64,000 nucleotides of DNA from Microbacterium sp. No. 7. Its GTDB lineage: Bacteria > Actinomycetota > Actinomycetes > Actinomycetales > Microbacteriaceae. The position numbers and the translations under genes were made by a program. Shown here in pieces: positions 50,004-58,041 of the stretch. Location of the stretch: NCBI RefSeq assembly GCF_001314225.1, contig NZ_CP012697.1, forward strand, positions 2,294,001 to 2,358,000. The letters run 5' to 3'. A model generated the notes under the pieces. The model saw only the letters and a program-made list of their open reading frames with translations. It had not been told where the DNA came from and made no database searches. Positions within the stretch are counted from its first letter, which is position 1. Each line of letters opens with the position of its first letter.

Positions 50004-50546
50004 ATGTCGTGGTTCAGTCGCAAACCGAAGGCCCGGATCGTATCCGTGTCCTTTCGCAGCCTCACATCAACGACACCAGCAGACCCCGAGCGTGCCTACG
50101 CCTACGTTTGGGAACTGCCCGAGTCGCCAGTCGTTGGCATGCGTGTGATCGTTCCTGGCGGCGACGGCAAGTCAGCGCCAGCGGTCGTCGCTGAAGTCGA
50201 CGTGACCGTGCCCCGCAGCGTCGATCTGAAGGCGGTCTCGCGAATCGTCGCACCTGAGGAGATCACCGCCGCGCACGCTCATGACATGGATGAGGCGACA
50301 GCGTGGCTGGAGATGGCCCGGAAAGCAGCCGGCCTCCCCTCATCGACGCGACGGCGCACGGCACCCCAGGGATACCCGCCGATCGCTCCTGCTGACGGTG
50401 AAGCAACACCCCAGGAGGCCAACGAGCACGGGAGGATGTGGTGGCGTGCGTACAAGCTGGCTCAGGAGATGAACCGTGATGCCGATGAGATCAAGCGGTT
50501 CGGCTCAATCGCGCACCGGTGGTATGCGATCCGGGACCGTGCCTGA
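50004..50546 (+). CDS. Phage protein between protease and integrase, unknown
   Basis: 180 aa. N-terminal Lys/Arg-rich start (MSWFSRKPKARIVSVSFRSL), a beta-rich domain (VVGMRVIVPGGDGKSAPAVV) and a helical C-terminus (HGRMWWRAYKLAQEMNRDAD). Strong TAGGAGGAACC before ATG 50004; the stop overlaps the integrase start (TGATG), so it is expressed with integrase in the lysogen. No recognised family; superinfection exclusion is possible. Confidence 0.75.
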   Translation: MSWFSRKPKARIVSVSFRSLTSTTPADPERAYAYVWELPESPVVGMRVIVPGGDGKSAPAVVAEVDVTVPRSVDLKAVSRIVAPEEITAAHAHDMDEATAWLEMARKAAGLPSSTRRRTAPQGYPPIAPADGEATPQEANEHGRMWWRAYKLAQEMNRDADEIKRFGSIAHRWYAIRDRA

Positions 50547-51733
50547 TGGCGTGGACTGAGAAGCTCCCCTCGGGCCGCTACCGGGGCATGTACCGGCTCC
50601 CGAACGGCGAGAAGCGCTCGGCGGGCACGCACGCGCACAAGAAGGCCGCGAGGGACGCCGCCGTCGAGGCCGAGGGCAAGGTGAAGCGCCCCGGGTGGCG
50701 CGATCCGCGCGTCGGTCTCACGACGTGGGGTGAGTGGTGCGACATCTGGTGGCCGTCGCGCGCGATCGAGCCGCAGACCGCGGCGTCCGAGGAGTCGATC
50801 ATCCGCAACCACATCATGCCGCGGTGGAAGGACGCGCCGCTCGCGGAGATCAGCCGACACGACGTGCAGGCGTGGGCGACGCAGCTGCTCGTCGAGAACG
50901 TCGCTCGCAAGGACGGTGAGGTCAACGAGGACGAGCCACGCACCCGCAAGCCCGCGACCGTGCGCCGCATCCTCAACGTGCTCGTGTCATCGCTCACGGC
51001 CGCGGTCGATGCCGAGATCATCGTCGCGAATCCGGCCGTGCGCATCAAGCTGCCCCCGACCCACGCACAGCCTCCGGTGTTCCTCACCCGCGAGCAGTAC
51101 GCGGCGCTCTCGGCCGCAGTACCAGGAAGCCAAGACCGGGCGCTGCTCGACTTCCTCGTCGGCACCGGACTGCGTTGGGGCGAGGCCTGCGCCCTCCACC
51201 TGCACAACCTCGACCTGCAGCACGCGATGGTCACGGTCTCCGACGTCACCGACGGCACCGAGATCAAGCCCTACCCGAAGGGCCGGCGCACGCGCCGCGT
51301 GCCGCTGTTCCAGTGGGCCGTCGACGAGCTCGTCGTGCCCGACCCGCGCCCGTGCGGCGTGAAGCACCGCCACGAGCGCTCCTGCCCCTCCGGGCTCGTG
51401 TTCCCTGCCGCGCGCGGCGGCGTGCGCGACGACCGCAACTTCACGCAGCGCGTGCTGCAGCCCGCCCTCAAAGCGGCAGGGCTCGGGGATCTCGATCTCA
51501 CGCTGCACGACCTCCGCCACACGTACGCGTCGTGGCTCGCGATGGATGGCGTGCCGCTCGGGAGGATCGCCGACCTGCTCGGGCATCGGAGCATCACGAC
51601 GACGGAGATCTACGCGCACTTCTTGCCGACGACGGCGACCGATATCGCGCACGCGATGCGCGACCCGCGTGGGGCAAACGTGGGGCAGACCTCGGCAATA
51701 CGCGGCTACACGGGACTACACGCGGTTACATGA
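50546..51733 (+). CDS. int: Tyrosine integrase
   Basis: 395 aa. Arm-binding N-terminus (about 1-60), SAM-like core-binding domain (about 60-170), catalytic domain with Arg210 (GTGLRWGEACAL), Lys245, His321/Arg324 (LHDLRHTYASW), His347 (LLGHRSITTTEIY) and nucleophile Tyr356. Ends GANVGQTS... over the arm-type repeats, 74 nt before attR. Directs integration into tRNA-Val(CAC). Start is coupled to the previous gene (TGATG). Confidence 0.97.
   Translation: MAWTEKLPSGRYRGMYRLPNGEKRSAGTHAHKKAARDAAVEAEGKVKRPGWRDPRVGLTTWGEWCDIWWPSRAIEPQTAASEESIIRNHIMPRWKDAPLAEISRHDVQAWATQLLVENVARKDGEVNEDEPRTRKPATVRRILNVLVSSLTAAVDAEIIVANPAVRIKLPPTHAQPPVFLTREQYAALSAAVPGSQDRALLDFLVGTGLRWGEACALHLHNLDLQHAMVTVSDVTDGTEIKPYPKGRRTRRVPLFQWAVDELVVPDPRPCGVKHRHERSCPSGLVFPAARGGVRDDRNFTQRVLQPALKAAGLGDLDLTLHDLRHTYASWLAMDGVPLGRIADLLGHRSITTTEIYAHFLPTTATDIAHAMRDPRGANVGQTSAIRGYTGLHAVT
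51669..51690 (+). repeat. Putative integrase arm-type sites, right (P) arm
   Basis: GTGGGGCAAAC immediately followed by GTGGGGCAGAC, inside the 3' end of int. Matches the pair at 12157-12178. Confidence 0.6.
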
Positions 51734-51794
51734 GAATCGCCGCCTGATCAGCCATAAGCTACACCCGGCTACACTGCGCTTCACCCCGCTACAC
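51706..51794 (+). repeat. Helically phased CTACAC repeats (candidate Xis/integrase accessory sites)
   Basis: CTACAC or one- to two-mismatch versions at 51706, 51716, 51726 (TTACAT), then 51759, 51769, 51779 (CTTCAC) and 51789. Exactly 10-bp steps within each cluster put all copies on one DNA face. They lie between the arm sites and the core, partly inside the int 3' end. Confidence 0.65.
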
Positions 51795-51807
51795 CCCCGA
51801 AAGCGGG

Positions 51808-51852
51808 TTCACACGGAAGAGGTCATCAGTTCGAGTCTGGTATCGCCCACCG
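51808..51852 (+). repeat. attR, 45-bp core
   Basis: Perfect copy of 12053-12097. Marks the right end of the prophage. It carries only the 3' half of tRNA-Val and cannot form a tRNA. Confidence 0.95.
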
Positions 51853-51854
51853 GA

Positions 51855-51896
51855 AGAGGCCCGGAATCACGCGTGAGTCGCGGATTCCGGGCCTCT
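51855..51896. terminator. Host terminator (original tRNA-Val end; also ends SIP gene)
   Basis: 14-bp perfect stem (AGAGGCCCGGAATC / GATTCCGGGCCTCT) with 14-nt loop. Before integration it would have followed tRNA-Val; it also lies right after the leftward siderophore-interacting gene. Confidence 0.88.
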
Positions 51897-51897
51897 C

Positions 51898-52701
51898 TCA
51901 GCGTGCGGGCGACCGCCAGTAGCCGCAGAAGGCGACATCGGCCTTCGGGATGCCCCGGGCGACGAGGTGCCGGCGCACCCCGGTGGCCAGCGACGCCTCG
52001 CCGGCGGCGAACGCGTAGGTCCCGGACGAGGAGAGCCCGTCGTCGTGCTCGACGTGGGCGAGCGCCGACGCTCCGGGCCGGCTCCCTGGCGCACGCGGCA
52101 GCCAGCGGATCTCGACGCCCTGCGGCGCGCGGAGGTCCTGGCGGTCGGCCGGATCGGGGATCTCGATCACCGCGACCCCGCGGGCCGTGTCGGGCAGGGA
52201 GGCGCAGATGCCGGCGATCGCGGGGAGCGCCGTCTCGTCGCCGACCAGCAGGAAGCGGGCGGCGTCGGGGGTCGGGGCGAACCCGATGCCCTCGTCGAGC
52301 ACCGCGATCTGCGTCCCCGGCCGGGCGGACCGCGCCCAGCCGGATGCGACGCCTCCCGCGTGCAGCACGAGGTCGATGTCGATCCGCGTCCCCGAGCCCT
52401 CGCGGCGGAGCTCTCGGACGGAGTAGTTCCGCATGTGCGGGCGCACGCGCGCCGGGGTGGCGAGGAACTGGGCGTAGCCGATCAGGTCGCCGCGGCCGGG
52501 GAGGCGGAACTCGGCCTGCCCGTCGCGGGGGAAGAAGAACCGGAACCACTGGTCGAACCCCATGGGCGCGAACGCGTCCAGCTCGCCGTCTCCGATCGTG
52601 ATCCTGAGCACGTGCGGCGACACCTGCTCCCGCCGGAGGACCTCGCCGCGGAGCATCCGCTGGACGGCGGGCTTGACGGGCCGGCTGTGATCGCGAGCCA
52701 T
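51898..52701 (-). CDS. Siderophore-interacting protein (FAD-dependent ferric reductase)
   Basis: 267 aa. SIP/ViuB family: FAD-binding beta-barrel with RNYSVREL (R-x-Y-[ST]) and a C-terminal NAD(P)H-binding-like SIP domain (DETALPAIAGICASLPDTAR; TYAFAAGEASLATGVRRHLV; CGYWRSPAR). Reduces ferric siderophore to release iron in the cytoplasm. Start overlaps the upstream stop (TGATG), so it is co-translated with the membrane protein gene. Confidence 0.93.
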   Translation of the reverse strand: MARDHSRPVKPAVQRMLRGEVLRREQVSPHVLRITIGDGELDAFAPMGFDQWFRFFFPRDGQAEFRLPGRGDLIGYAQFLATPARVRPHMRNYSVRELRREGSGTRIDIDLVLHAGGVASGWARSARPGTQIAVLDEGIGFAPTPDAARFLLVGDETALPAIAGICASLPDTARGVAVIEIPDPADRQDLRAPQGVEIRWLPRAPGSRPGASALAHVEHDDGLSSSGTYAFAAGEASLATGVRRHLVARGIPKADVAFCGYWRSPAR

Positions 52702-53315
52702 CAGAGACGCGGCTCCGCGTCGCCGGCGGCGTCCGTCGCCCCCGTGCCCGCGGCGGACCGTCGGCCGTTGCGACGACGGTCCTCGGCGAGCTGCACGCCG
52801 CGGAGCACGCCGACATGGGCGAGCTGGGCGGCGAGGAGCTGGGCGATCAGGACCGTGAGCAGGAGCACCACGGCGAGGATCAGCGGCAGGCCGATCTGCA
52901 GCACGACCGTCGAGGAGACGAGGTCGTAGGCGAAGAACCAGTACACGCTGTAGAACGCCGCCGCCCACAGCGCCATGACGAAGAACAGCCAGGGACGCCA
53001 GTAGCGGTAGCCGCCCAGGAGGAAGGGCAGCTCCATCAGGACGCCGATGATCACGAAGACGGAGACGCTGATGATCCCGGTGGGCACGAACGGCACCTGC
53101 ACGAGGCCTGCGATCACCGAGGTCAGCAGTCCGACGCCGCCGCGTCGCAGGGCGGCGAGAGCCACCACTCCGGGGAGGAAGTAGAGGCCCGCGGCGACGC
53201 CCAGCAGCATCGGGGCGACGACGACCAGCATGTTGAAGAGGTACGCGTTCCCGATGTTCGCCAGACCGCCCGCGACGCCGATCGCGGCGCACGTCAGCAG
53301 CAGCCGTGTGGTCAT
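52701..53315 (-). CDS. ECF transporter S component-like membrane protein
   Basis: 204 aa with about six hydrophobic segments (LLLTCAAIGVAGGLANIG, LLVVVAPMLLGVAAGLYFLP, SVSVFVIIGVLMELPFLLGG, LFFVMALWAAAFYSVYWFF, QIGLPLILAVVLLLTVLIAQ) and a polar C-terminal tail. Topology and the N-terminal GGLANIGNAYLFN-type motif fit an ECF S component. No A/T ATPase genes are adjacent, so it would use a shared ECF module. GGAGG 5 nt before ATG 53315. Linked with SIP and an iron box, so its substrate is probably iron related. Confidence 0.8.
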   Translation of the reverse strand: MTTRLLLTCAAIGVAGGLANIGNAYLFNMLVVVAPMLLGVAAGLYFLPGVVALAALRRGGVGLLTSVIAGLVQVPFVPTGIISVSVFVIIGVLMELPFLLGGYRYWRPWLFFVMALWAAAFYSVYWFFAYDLVSSTVVLQIGLPLILAVVLLLTVLIAQLLAAQLAHVGVLRGVQLAEDRRRNGRRSAAGTGATDAAGDAEPRL

Positions 53316-53335
53316 GGTCTCCTCCAGCCGGACGC

Positions 53336-53350
53336 CGGTAAGGCAACCCT
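53336..53350 (-). promoter_or_regulatory. Putative DtxR/IdeR iron box
   Basis: On the minus strand AGGGTTGCCTTACCG, matching 12 of 15 positions of the AGGTTAGCCTTACCT-type iron box, 21 nt upstream of the ECF-like start. Suggests repression by iron-loaded DtxR/IdeR. Confidence 0.5.
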
Positions 53351-53418
53351 CACCGATCGTAGGTCGTCTCCCGGGTCCCGGGCAATCATGGATGCCGGCG
53401 CGCGCCGCTGCGCGCGCC

Positions 53419-54894
53419 TCACAAGTCGCGCCACGTGAAGCGGCCGGCGAGGAGCGTCGCGGACACCGGCATCGTGCGAAGCTCCTGCCCGTCCGACGCC
53501 CGCGGGTCGCGGTCGACGACGACGAGATCCGCCGGCTGGCCGGTCTGGAGCGTCGTGCGCGCGGATGCGGCGAGCGCGACGTCCACCGGCAGCCGCTGCT
53601 CCGGGTGCCAGGGGGATCTGCCGTCGCGGCTCCGCGCGGTCGCGGCGGAGATGGCGATCCAGGGGTCGAGCGGCGCGACCGGTGCGTCCGACCCCAGCCG
53701 CAGCCGAGCACCCGCTCGATGGAGGGAGCCGAACGCGAACGCCCGTCCGGTCCGGCCCGCCCAGTGGTGCTCGGCGGCGTCACGATCGTCCATGGCGTGC
53801 TCGGGCTGGACGCTCGCGACGACGCCCAGCTGCCCGAACCGTGCGAAGTCGTCCTCCCGGACCAGCTGCGCGTGCTCGATCACGCCTCGCATCCTCAGCG
53901 CCGCGAAGACGTCGAGCACCTCGCTGTTCGCCCGATCCCCGATCGCGTGCACGGCGGCCTCGATGCCCGCGGCACGAGCGCGGGCGAGAAGGGCGCGCAG
54001 GTCGGGGATCCGGACGCTCTCGACGCCGGCGGCGAGCGGATCGGCGGCATCGGCGCCGGGATAGGACTCCCAGCACCAGGCGGTCCTGGTGTTGAGGGAG
54101 CCGTCCACAATGACCTTCAGCGGACCGACCGAGACGAGGCCGGAGCGGTCGACGGTGTCGCCGGTGCGCAGCCCGGCCGAGATGACGCGGTCGAGCCGGT
54201 CCGGCCAGATCGCGGCGACCACCCGGAGTGCGGTCACGCCCTGCGCCGTGCGATCGGCCCACTCGGCGATGTTGTCGGCCTTCTCGAAGTCGACCACGCC
54301 GACCACGCCCCTGGACGCCGCCGCCTCCGCGGCCTCGGCGAAGGCGGAGAGGGGCGTGGATCCCTGGTCGTCGAGAAGGTGCAGCGCATCGATCCACGGC
54401 GTCTCACGGAGCAGGCCCGAACGGTCCACGGCGACGCCGAGCCGGGCGGCGGCCGCGGAGTTCAGCCATCCGCAGTGCAGGTCGCCGCTGATGAGCACCG
54501 CCGGAACGTCGGCGACGGCCTGGTCGAGGTCGCTCAGCGTCGCCTGGTCGGGCCAGAGCACGTCGCGGAACCCGTATCCGACGAGGAAGCCGCCCTGCAG
54601 CGGCCATCCCCGTGAGCGCGCCGCGCGGGCGGCGTCGAGCACCTCTCGCGCGCTGGCGGTGCCGGTGAGGTCGACCCTCCTGTGCCGGCTGACGTGTTGC
54701 GTGAAGTGCACGTGCGCGTCCCACAGGCCAGGGCCGATCCAGCGTCCGTCGGCGTCGACGACCTCCCCGACGGCCTCCGCCCGGCCCGCTCCCGTGATCC
54801 GGTCGATGAGGCCGCCGCGGACCACGATGTCGACAGGGTCTCCGCCGTACGGCCGCGCGCGCCGGATGGTGAGGTCGGCCGCGGGCCCGGTCAC
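53419..54894 (-). CDS. YtcJ-like amidohydrolase (Amidohydro_3)
   Basis: 491 aa. Amidohydrolase superfamily: GPGLWDAHVHFTQHV (metal-binding HxH), EAAVHAIGDRANSEV and RLRLGSDAPVAPLDPW (terminal Asp). Cytoplasmic, as no signal peptide. GTG 54894 overlaps the upstream stop (GTGA). Last gene of the seven-gene operon of peptidase and oligopeptide transporter; likely hydrolyses an N-substituted or formylated intermediate (inference). Confidence 0.88.
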   Translation of the reverse strand: MTGPAADLTIRRARPYGGDPVDIVVRGGLIDRITGAGRAEAVGEVVDADGRWIGPGLWDAHVHFTQHVSRHRRVDLTGTASAREVLDAARAARSRGWPLQGGFLVGYGFRDVLWPDQATLSDLDQAVADVPAVLISGDLHCGWLNSAAAARLGVAVDRSGLLRETPWIDALHLLDDQGSTPLSAFAEAAEAAASRGVVGVVDFEKADNIAEWADRTAQGVTALRVVAAIWPDRLDRVISAGLRTGDTVDRSGLVSVGPLKVIVDGSLNTRTAWCWESYPGADAADPLAAGVESVRIPDLRALLARARAAGIEAAVHAIGDRANSEVLDVFAALRMRGVIEHAQLVREDDFARFGQLGVVASVQPEHAMDDRDAAEHHWAGRTGRAFAFGSLHRAGARLRLGSDAPVAPLDPWIAISAATARSRDGRSPWHPEQRLPVDVALAASARTTLQTGQPADLVVVDRDPRASDGQELRTMPVSATLLAGRFTWRDL

Positions 54895-55544
54895 GCCTCG
54901 CCCCTCAATCCACGGGCACGCCGGTCCCGCACGAGCGCCATCCGGTGCGCGAGCGCGTCGTTCTGATAGGGGCCCGGACGACGCAGTGCCTCGATGACCC
55001 GGTCGACGACCTCCGCCGGCTTGTCCTGGCTCATCTTCTCCTTGGCCTCGAACCGGGAGACCGCGACACGGAAGCCGACCGTGCCGTGCGCGATCCTGCC
55101 CGCGTACTCCGCGTTCTCGCACGTCCTGCCCATCAGGTACGGCTCGGGCATCGGCTCTTCGAGGCGCCGCACGAGCCGATCCAGCACCTCCAGGTTGTCG
55201 GCGTCGGAGAGGATCTCCGGGGTGCCGTGCAGATGGGCGGCGACGAAGTTCCAGGTGGGCACCGCGGGCGCGGTCCGGTACCAGCCCGGCGAGACGTAGC
55301 CCTGCGGGCCGTACGCGATCAGCATCACCTCGTGGCGGCCGAGCCCGTGGAGCCTCTCGTCGGGGCGCCCGAGGTGACCGAGGAGCACGAGACCCTCGGC
55401 GTCCTCCTCGAGCAGCACCGCGCAGTGCGACGCCACCAGCCCCGCACCGGGCACGTGGCTCACCATCGTCACCCACGGGTTCTCCCGCACGAGCGCGCGG
55501 ACCGCGGCGAGCTCAGTGAGCTCGTAGTCCGGATTGTGCCGCAC
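54891..55544 (-). CDS. PaiB-like FMN-binding protein
   Basis: 217 aa. FMN-binding negative transcriptional regulator (PaiB) family, split-barrel flavin fold: FVAAHLHGTPEILSD-type and APAVPTWNFVAAHLHGTP, ISRFEAKEKMSQDKP-like end (SRFEAKEKMSQDKPAEVVDR) is diagnostic. GTG start with AGGAGG 6 nt upstream; overlaps the DUF885 gene by 32 nt. The family is annotated as regulator, but the enzymatic role is open. Confidence 0.88.
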   Translation of the reverse strand: MRHNPDYELTELAAVRALVRENPWVTMVSHVPGAGLVASHCAVLLEEDAEGLVLLGHLGRPDERLHGLGRHEVMLIAYGPQGYVSPGWYRTAPAVPTWNFVAAHLHGTPEILSDADNLEVLDRLVRRLEEPMPEPYLMGRTCENAEYAGRIAHGTVGFRVAVSRFEAKEKMSQDKPAEVVDRVIEALRRPGPYQNDALAHRMALVRDRRARGLRGEA

Positions 55545-57237
55545 GTCCCGCCTCCTCCCCCTCGACGTCGTCCCGGCGCAGAGCGGAGCGGAGCGTGTCG
55601 AGCCCGAGCCCGCCGTGGGCGAGGGCACGCCCGTGGAAGCGCCTCAGGTCGAAACCGGGGCCGGTCTCCGCCTCCGCGCGCAGCTGCTCCCAGCAGCGCT
55701 GGCCGACCTTGTAGGACGCCGCCTGGCCCGGCCATCCGAGGTAGCGGTCGATCTCGAACTCGATGTAGGCCGGGTCGAGCGGCACGTTCGCGGCGAGGAA
55801 GTCCCGGGCGAACGACCGATCCCACTCGCCCGCGCCGTCCGGTCGGCGCTTTCGGAGATGCACCCCGATGTCGATGACGACCCGCGCGGCGCGCATGCGC
55901 TGGGCTCCGAGCATCCCGAGCCGATCGGCGGGGTCCGCATGATGGCCGAGCTCGTCCATCAGCCTTTCGGAATAGAGCGCCCAGCCCTCGGCATGGCCGG
56001 AGGAGCCGGCCAGCAGTCGCCGCCACGCGTTGAGGTCCGCGTGATTGAGCACCGCGGTGCCGATCTGCAGATGGTGCCCGGGAACGCCCTCGTGGAACAC
56101 GGTGGTGCGCTCGCGCCAGGTCGAGAACTCGTCGATGCCGTCCGGCACCGACCACCACATCCGGCCCGGGCGCTCGAAGTCGTCGCTCGGCCCGGTGTAG
56201 TAGATGATCCCCGTCGCGCTCGGGGCGATCATGCACTCCAGCCTTCGCAGGGGGGCCGGTATGTCGAAGGCCGTCCCGTCGAGGGCGGCCATCGCCTCGT
56301 CGCTCGTCCGCTGCATCCAGTCCCGCAGCGCCTCGCGCCCGCGGATGCGTCGCCCAGGATCCGCGTCGAGGTGGGCGATCACGGAGCGCACGTCTTCGCC
56401 CGGCAGGACTCGGGCGGCGACGCCCTCCATCTCGGCCGTCAGGAGCTCGAGCTCGTCGAGGGCCCACTCGTACGTCTCGTCGAGGTCGATCCTGGCTCCG
56501 AGGAAGCCTTCGGACGCCAGGGCGTACCGCTCGCGACCGGCCGCGTCGTCGTCGCCGCACCCCGGCACCAGGTCGTCGAGAGCCGCCGCCAGGGAGGAGA
56601 AGGCCGATCGTGCGGCGTCCGCGGAGGCGCTCACCTCCCGGTCGTCAGCGCCTGCCGCCGCCGACTCGGCGACGAGCCGATCGAGAGAGCCGTCGGCGGC
56701 GGCGCGCCTGGCCTGCCCCGCCGCGGCGAGCACCTGTCGTCGCGCCGGTCGCCATCCCTGCGCGAGCCCGTCGCGAAGGGTCGCCCCGTAGGCGGCGACC
56801 GCCGCCGGCAGATCGCGCAGGCGCGCGGACACCGCGGCCGAGTCCTCCGCGGCGCCCTTGGGCATGGCCTCGATCGCGAGACGGAAGGCCTGCACCGGCG
56901 ACGACACGACGTTGACGTCCAGATAGTGGAAGCCCGCGTCGTACCGTGCCACCGCCGATGTCAGCTGGGAGCGCAGCTCCGCCGCGGTGACCCGGTCCGT
57001 CTCGTCCACGGGGGTGAGACGCTCCAGCTCGCTCAGCACGCGCCGCTGCTCGGCAGCGACCCGTGCATGGCCCTCGACGCTGTAGTCGTCCCACCGGGAC
57101 GGGTCCGCCGCTCCGACGCCACGATAGCCGGCGGTCGTCGGGCACAGCAGGGCGAACGCCGCCAGCCACCGCTCCGCGAGTCGGTCGATGTCGGTCCAGG
57201 CGCGCGTGGACTCGGATGTCGTGGATTCGGATGTCAC
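55513..57237 (-). CDS. DUF885 family metallopeptidase-like protein
   Basis: 574 aa. DUF885/M3-like peptidase pattern: HEGVPGHHLQ (His-Glu-x2-Pro-Gly-His, zinc site) and GHAEGWALYSERLMDELG, with a helical N-terminal half. No signal peptide. GTG 57237 overlaps the ATPase stop (GTGA). With the oligopeptide importer upstream, it probably degrades imported peptides. Confidence 0.9.
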   Translation of the reverse strand: MTSESTTSESTRAWTDIDRLAERWLAAFALLCPTTAGYRGVGAADPSRWDDYSVEGHARVAAEQRRVLSELERLTPVDETDRVTAAELRSQLTSAVARYDAGFHYLDVNVVSSPVQAFRLAIEAMPKGAAEDSAAVSARLRDLPAAVAAYGATLRDGLAQGWRPARRQVLAAAGQARRAAADGSLDRLVAESAAAGADDREVSASADAARSAFSSLAAALDDLVPGCGDDDAAGRERYALASEGFLGARIDLDETYEWALDELELLTAEMEGVAARVLPGEDVRSVIAHLDADPGRRIRGREALRDWMQRTSDEAMAALDGTAFDIPAPLRRLECMIAPSATGIIYYTGPSDDFERPGRMWWSVPDGIDEFSTWRERTTVFHEGVPGHHLQIGTAVLNHADLNAWRRLLAGSSGHAEGWALYSERLMDELGHHADPADRLGMLGAQRMRAARVVIDIGVHLRKRRPDGAGEWDRSFARDFLAANVPLDPAYIEFEIDRYLGWPGQAASYKVGQRCWEQLRAEAETGPGFDLRRFHGRALAHGGLGLDTLRSALRRDDVEGEEAGRAAQSGLRAH

Positions 57238-58040
57238 GGTGTCTCCTTGACGGGCGTACGGGGTCGGCGGATGGTGAATCCCGGTCGCCCGGGGATCGAG
57301 TCGAGGAGCTCGCGCGTGTACGGCGACGCGGGAGACGCGAAGACCTGCCCGGCGCGACCACGCTCCACGAGGAGGCCGCCGCGCATCACGACGAGCTCGT
57401 CGCTCACGGCGCGGACCACGCCGAGGTCGTGCGAGATGAACACCATGGTGAAGTCGAGTCGCCGGTGGAGGTCGCCGAGCAGCGCGAGCACGTCCGCCTG
57501 GACGGAGACGTCCAGGGCGGAGGTGATCTCGTCGGCGATCACCACCGCGGGGCCCACCATCAGAGCGCGGGCGACGGCCACCCGCTGGCGCTGCCCTCCG
57601 GACAGCTCGTGCGGATAGCTCCCGGCGACGGCCGCCGGCAGCCTCACCAGCTCCAGCCATCGCACGATCTCGTCCCTGTGGCGCCTGACGGCGGCGCTCC
57701 GCGGATCCAGGGCCTCCGCGAGCGTCTCCGCGACGGTGCGGCGAGGGCTCAGGGAGCCGTAGGGGTCCTGCGGGATCAGCTGCACCCGTCGCCGCTGCCG
57801 CACCGCGTCGGCGCCGCGGACTCCGCGCGGGTCGACACCCCCGACGAGGACGCTTCCCTCATCGGGGCGCACGAGCCCGACGAGGAGCTTCGCCAGAGTG
57901 GACTTGCCCGAGCCGGACTCGCCCACGACGCCGAGGGTCTCCCCCGCCCGCACGGCGAGGTCGATCCCGTCCAGCGCCGCACGACCGCCGAATCTGACCG
58001 TCGCCGCGCGGACGTCGATCGCCAGTGCCTCCTGTCCCAT
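57234..58040 (-). CDS. Oligopeptide ABC transporter ATP-binding protein (DppF/OppF-like)
   Basis: 268 aa. Walker A GESGSGKSTLAK, Q-loop PQDPYGSLSPR, signature LSGGQRQRVAVARAL, Walker B VVIADEITSALD, H-loop ISHDLG. C-terminal PYTREL ... oligopeptide extension. Follows the fusion permease-ATPase gene by 1 nt. Powers the importer with the second ATPase domain. Confidence 0.95.
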   Translation of the reverse strand: MGQEALAIDVRAATVRFGGRAALDGIDLAVRAGETLGVVGESGSGKSTLAKLLVGLVRPDEGSVLVGGVDPRGVRGADAVRQRRRVQLIPQDPYGSLSPRRTVAETLAEALDPRSAAVRRHRDEIVRWLELVRLPAAVAGSYPHELSGGQRQRVAVARALMVGPAVVIADEITSALDVSVQADVLALLGDLHRRLDFTMVFISHDLGVVRAVSDELVVMRGGLLVERGRAGQVFASPASPYTRELLDSIPGRPGFTIRRPRTPVKETP

Positions 58041-58041
58041 C

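Noticed and set aside
51808..51852. A second tRNA-Val at the right prophage end
   Set aside because: Only the 3' half is present; acceptor 5' strand and D-arm are missing, so it is the attR copy.
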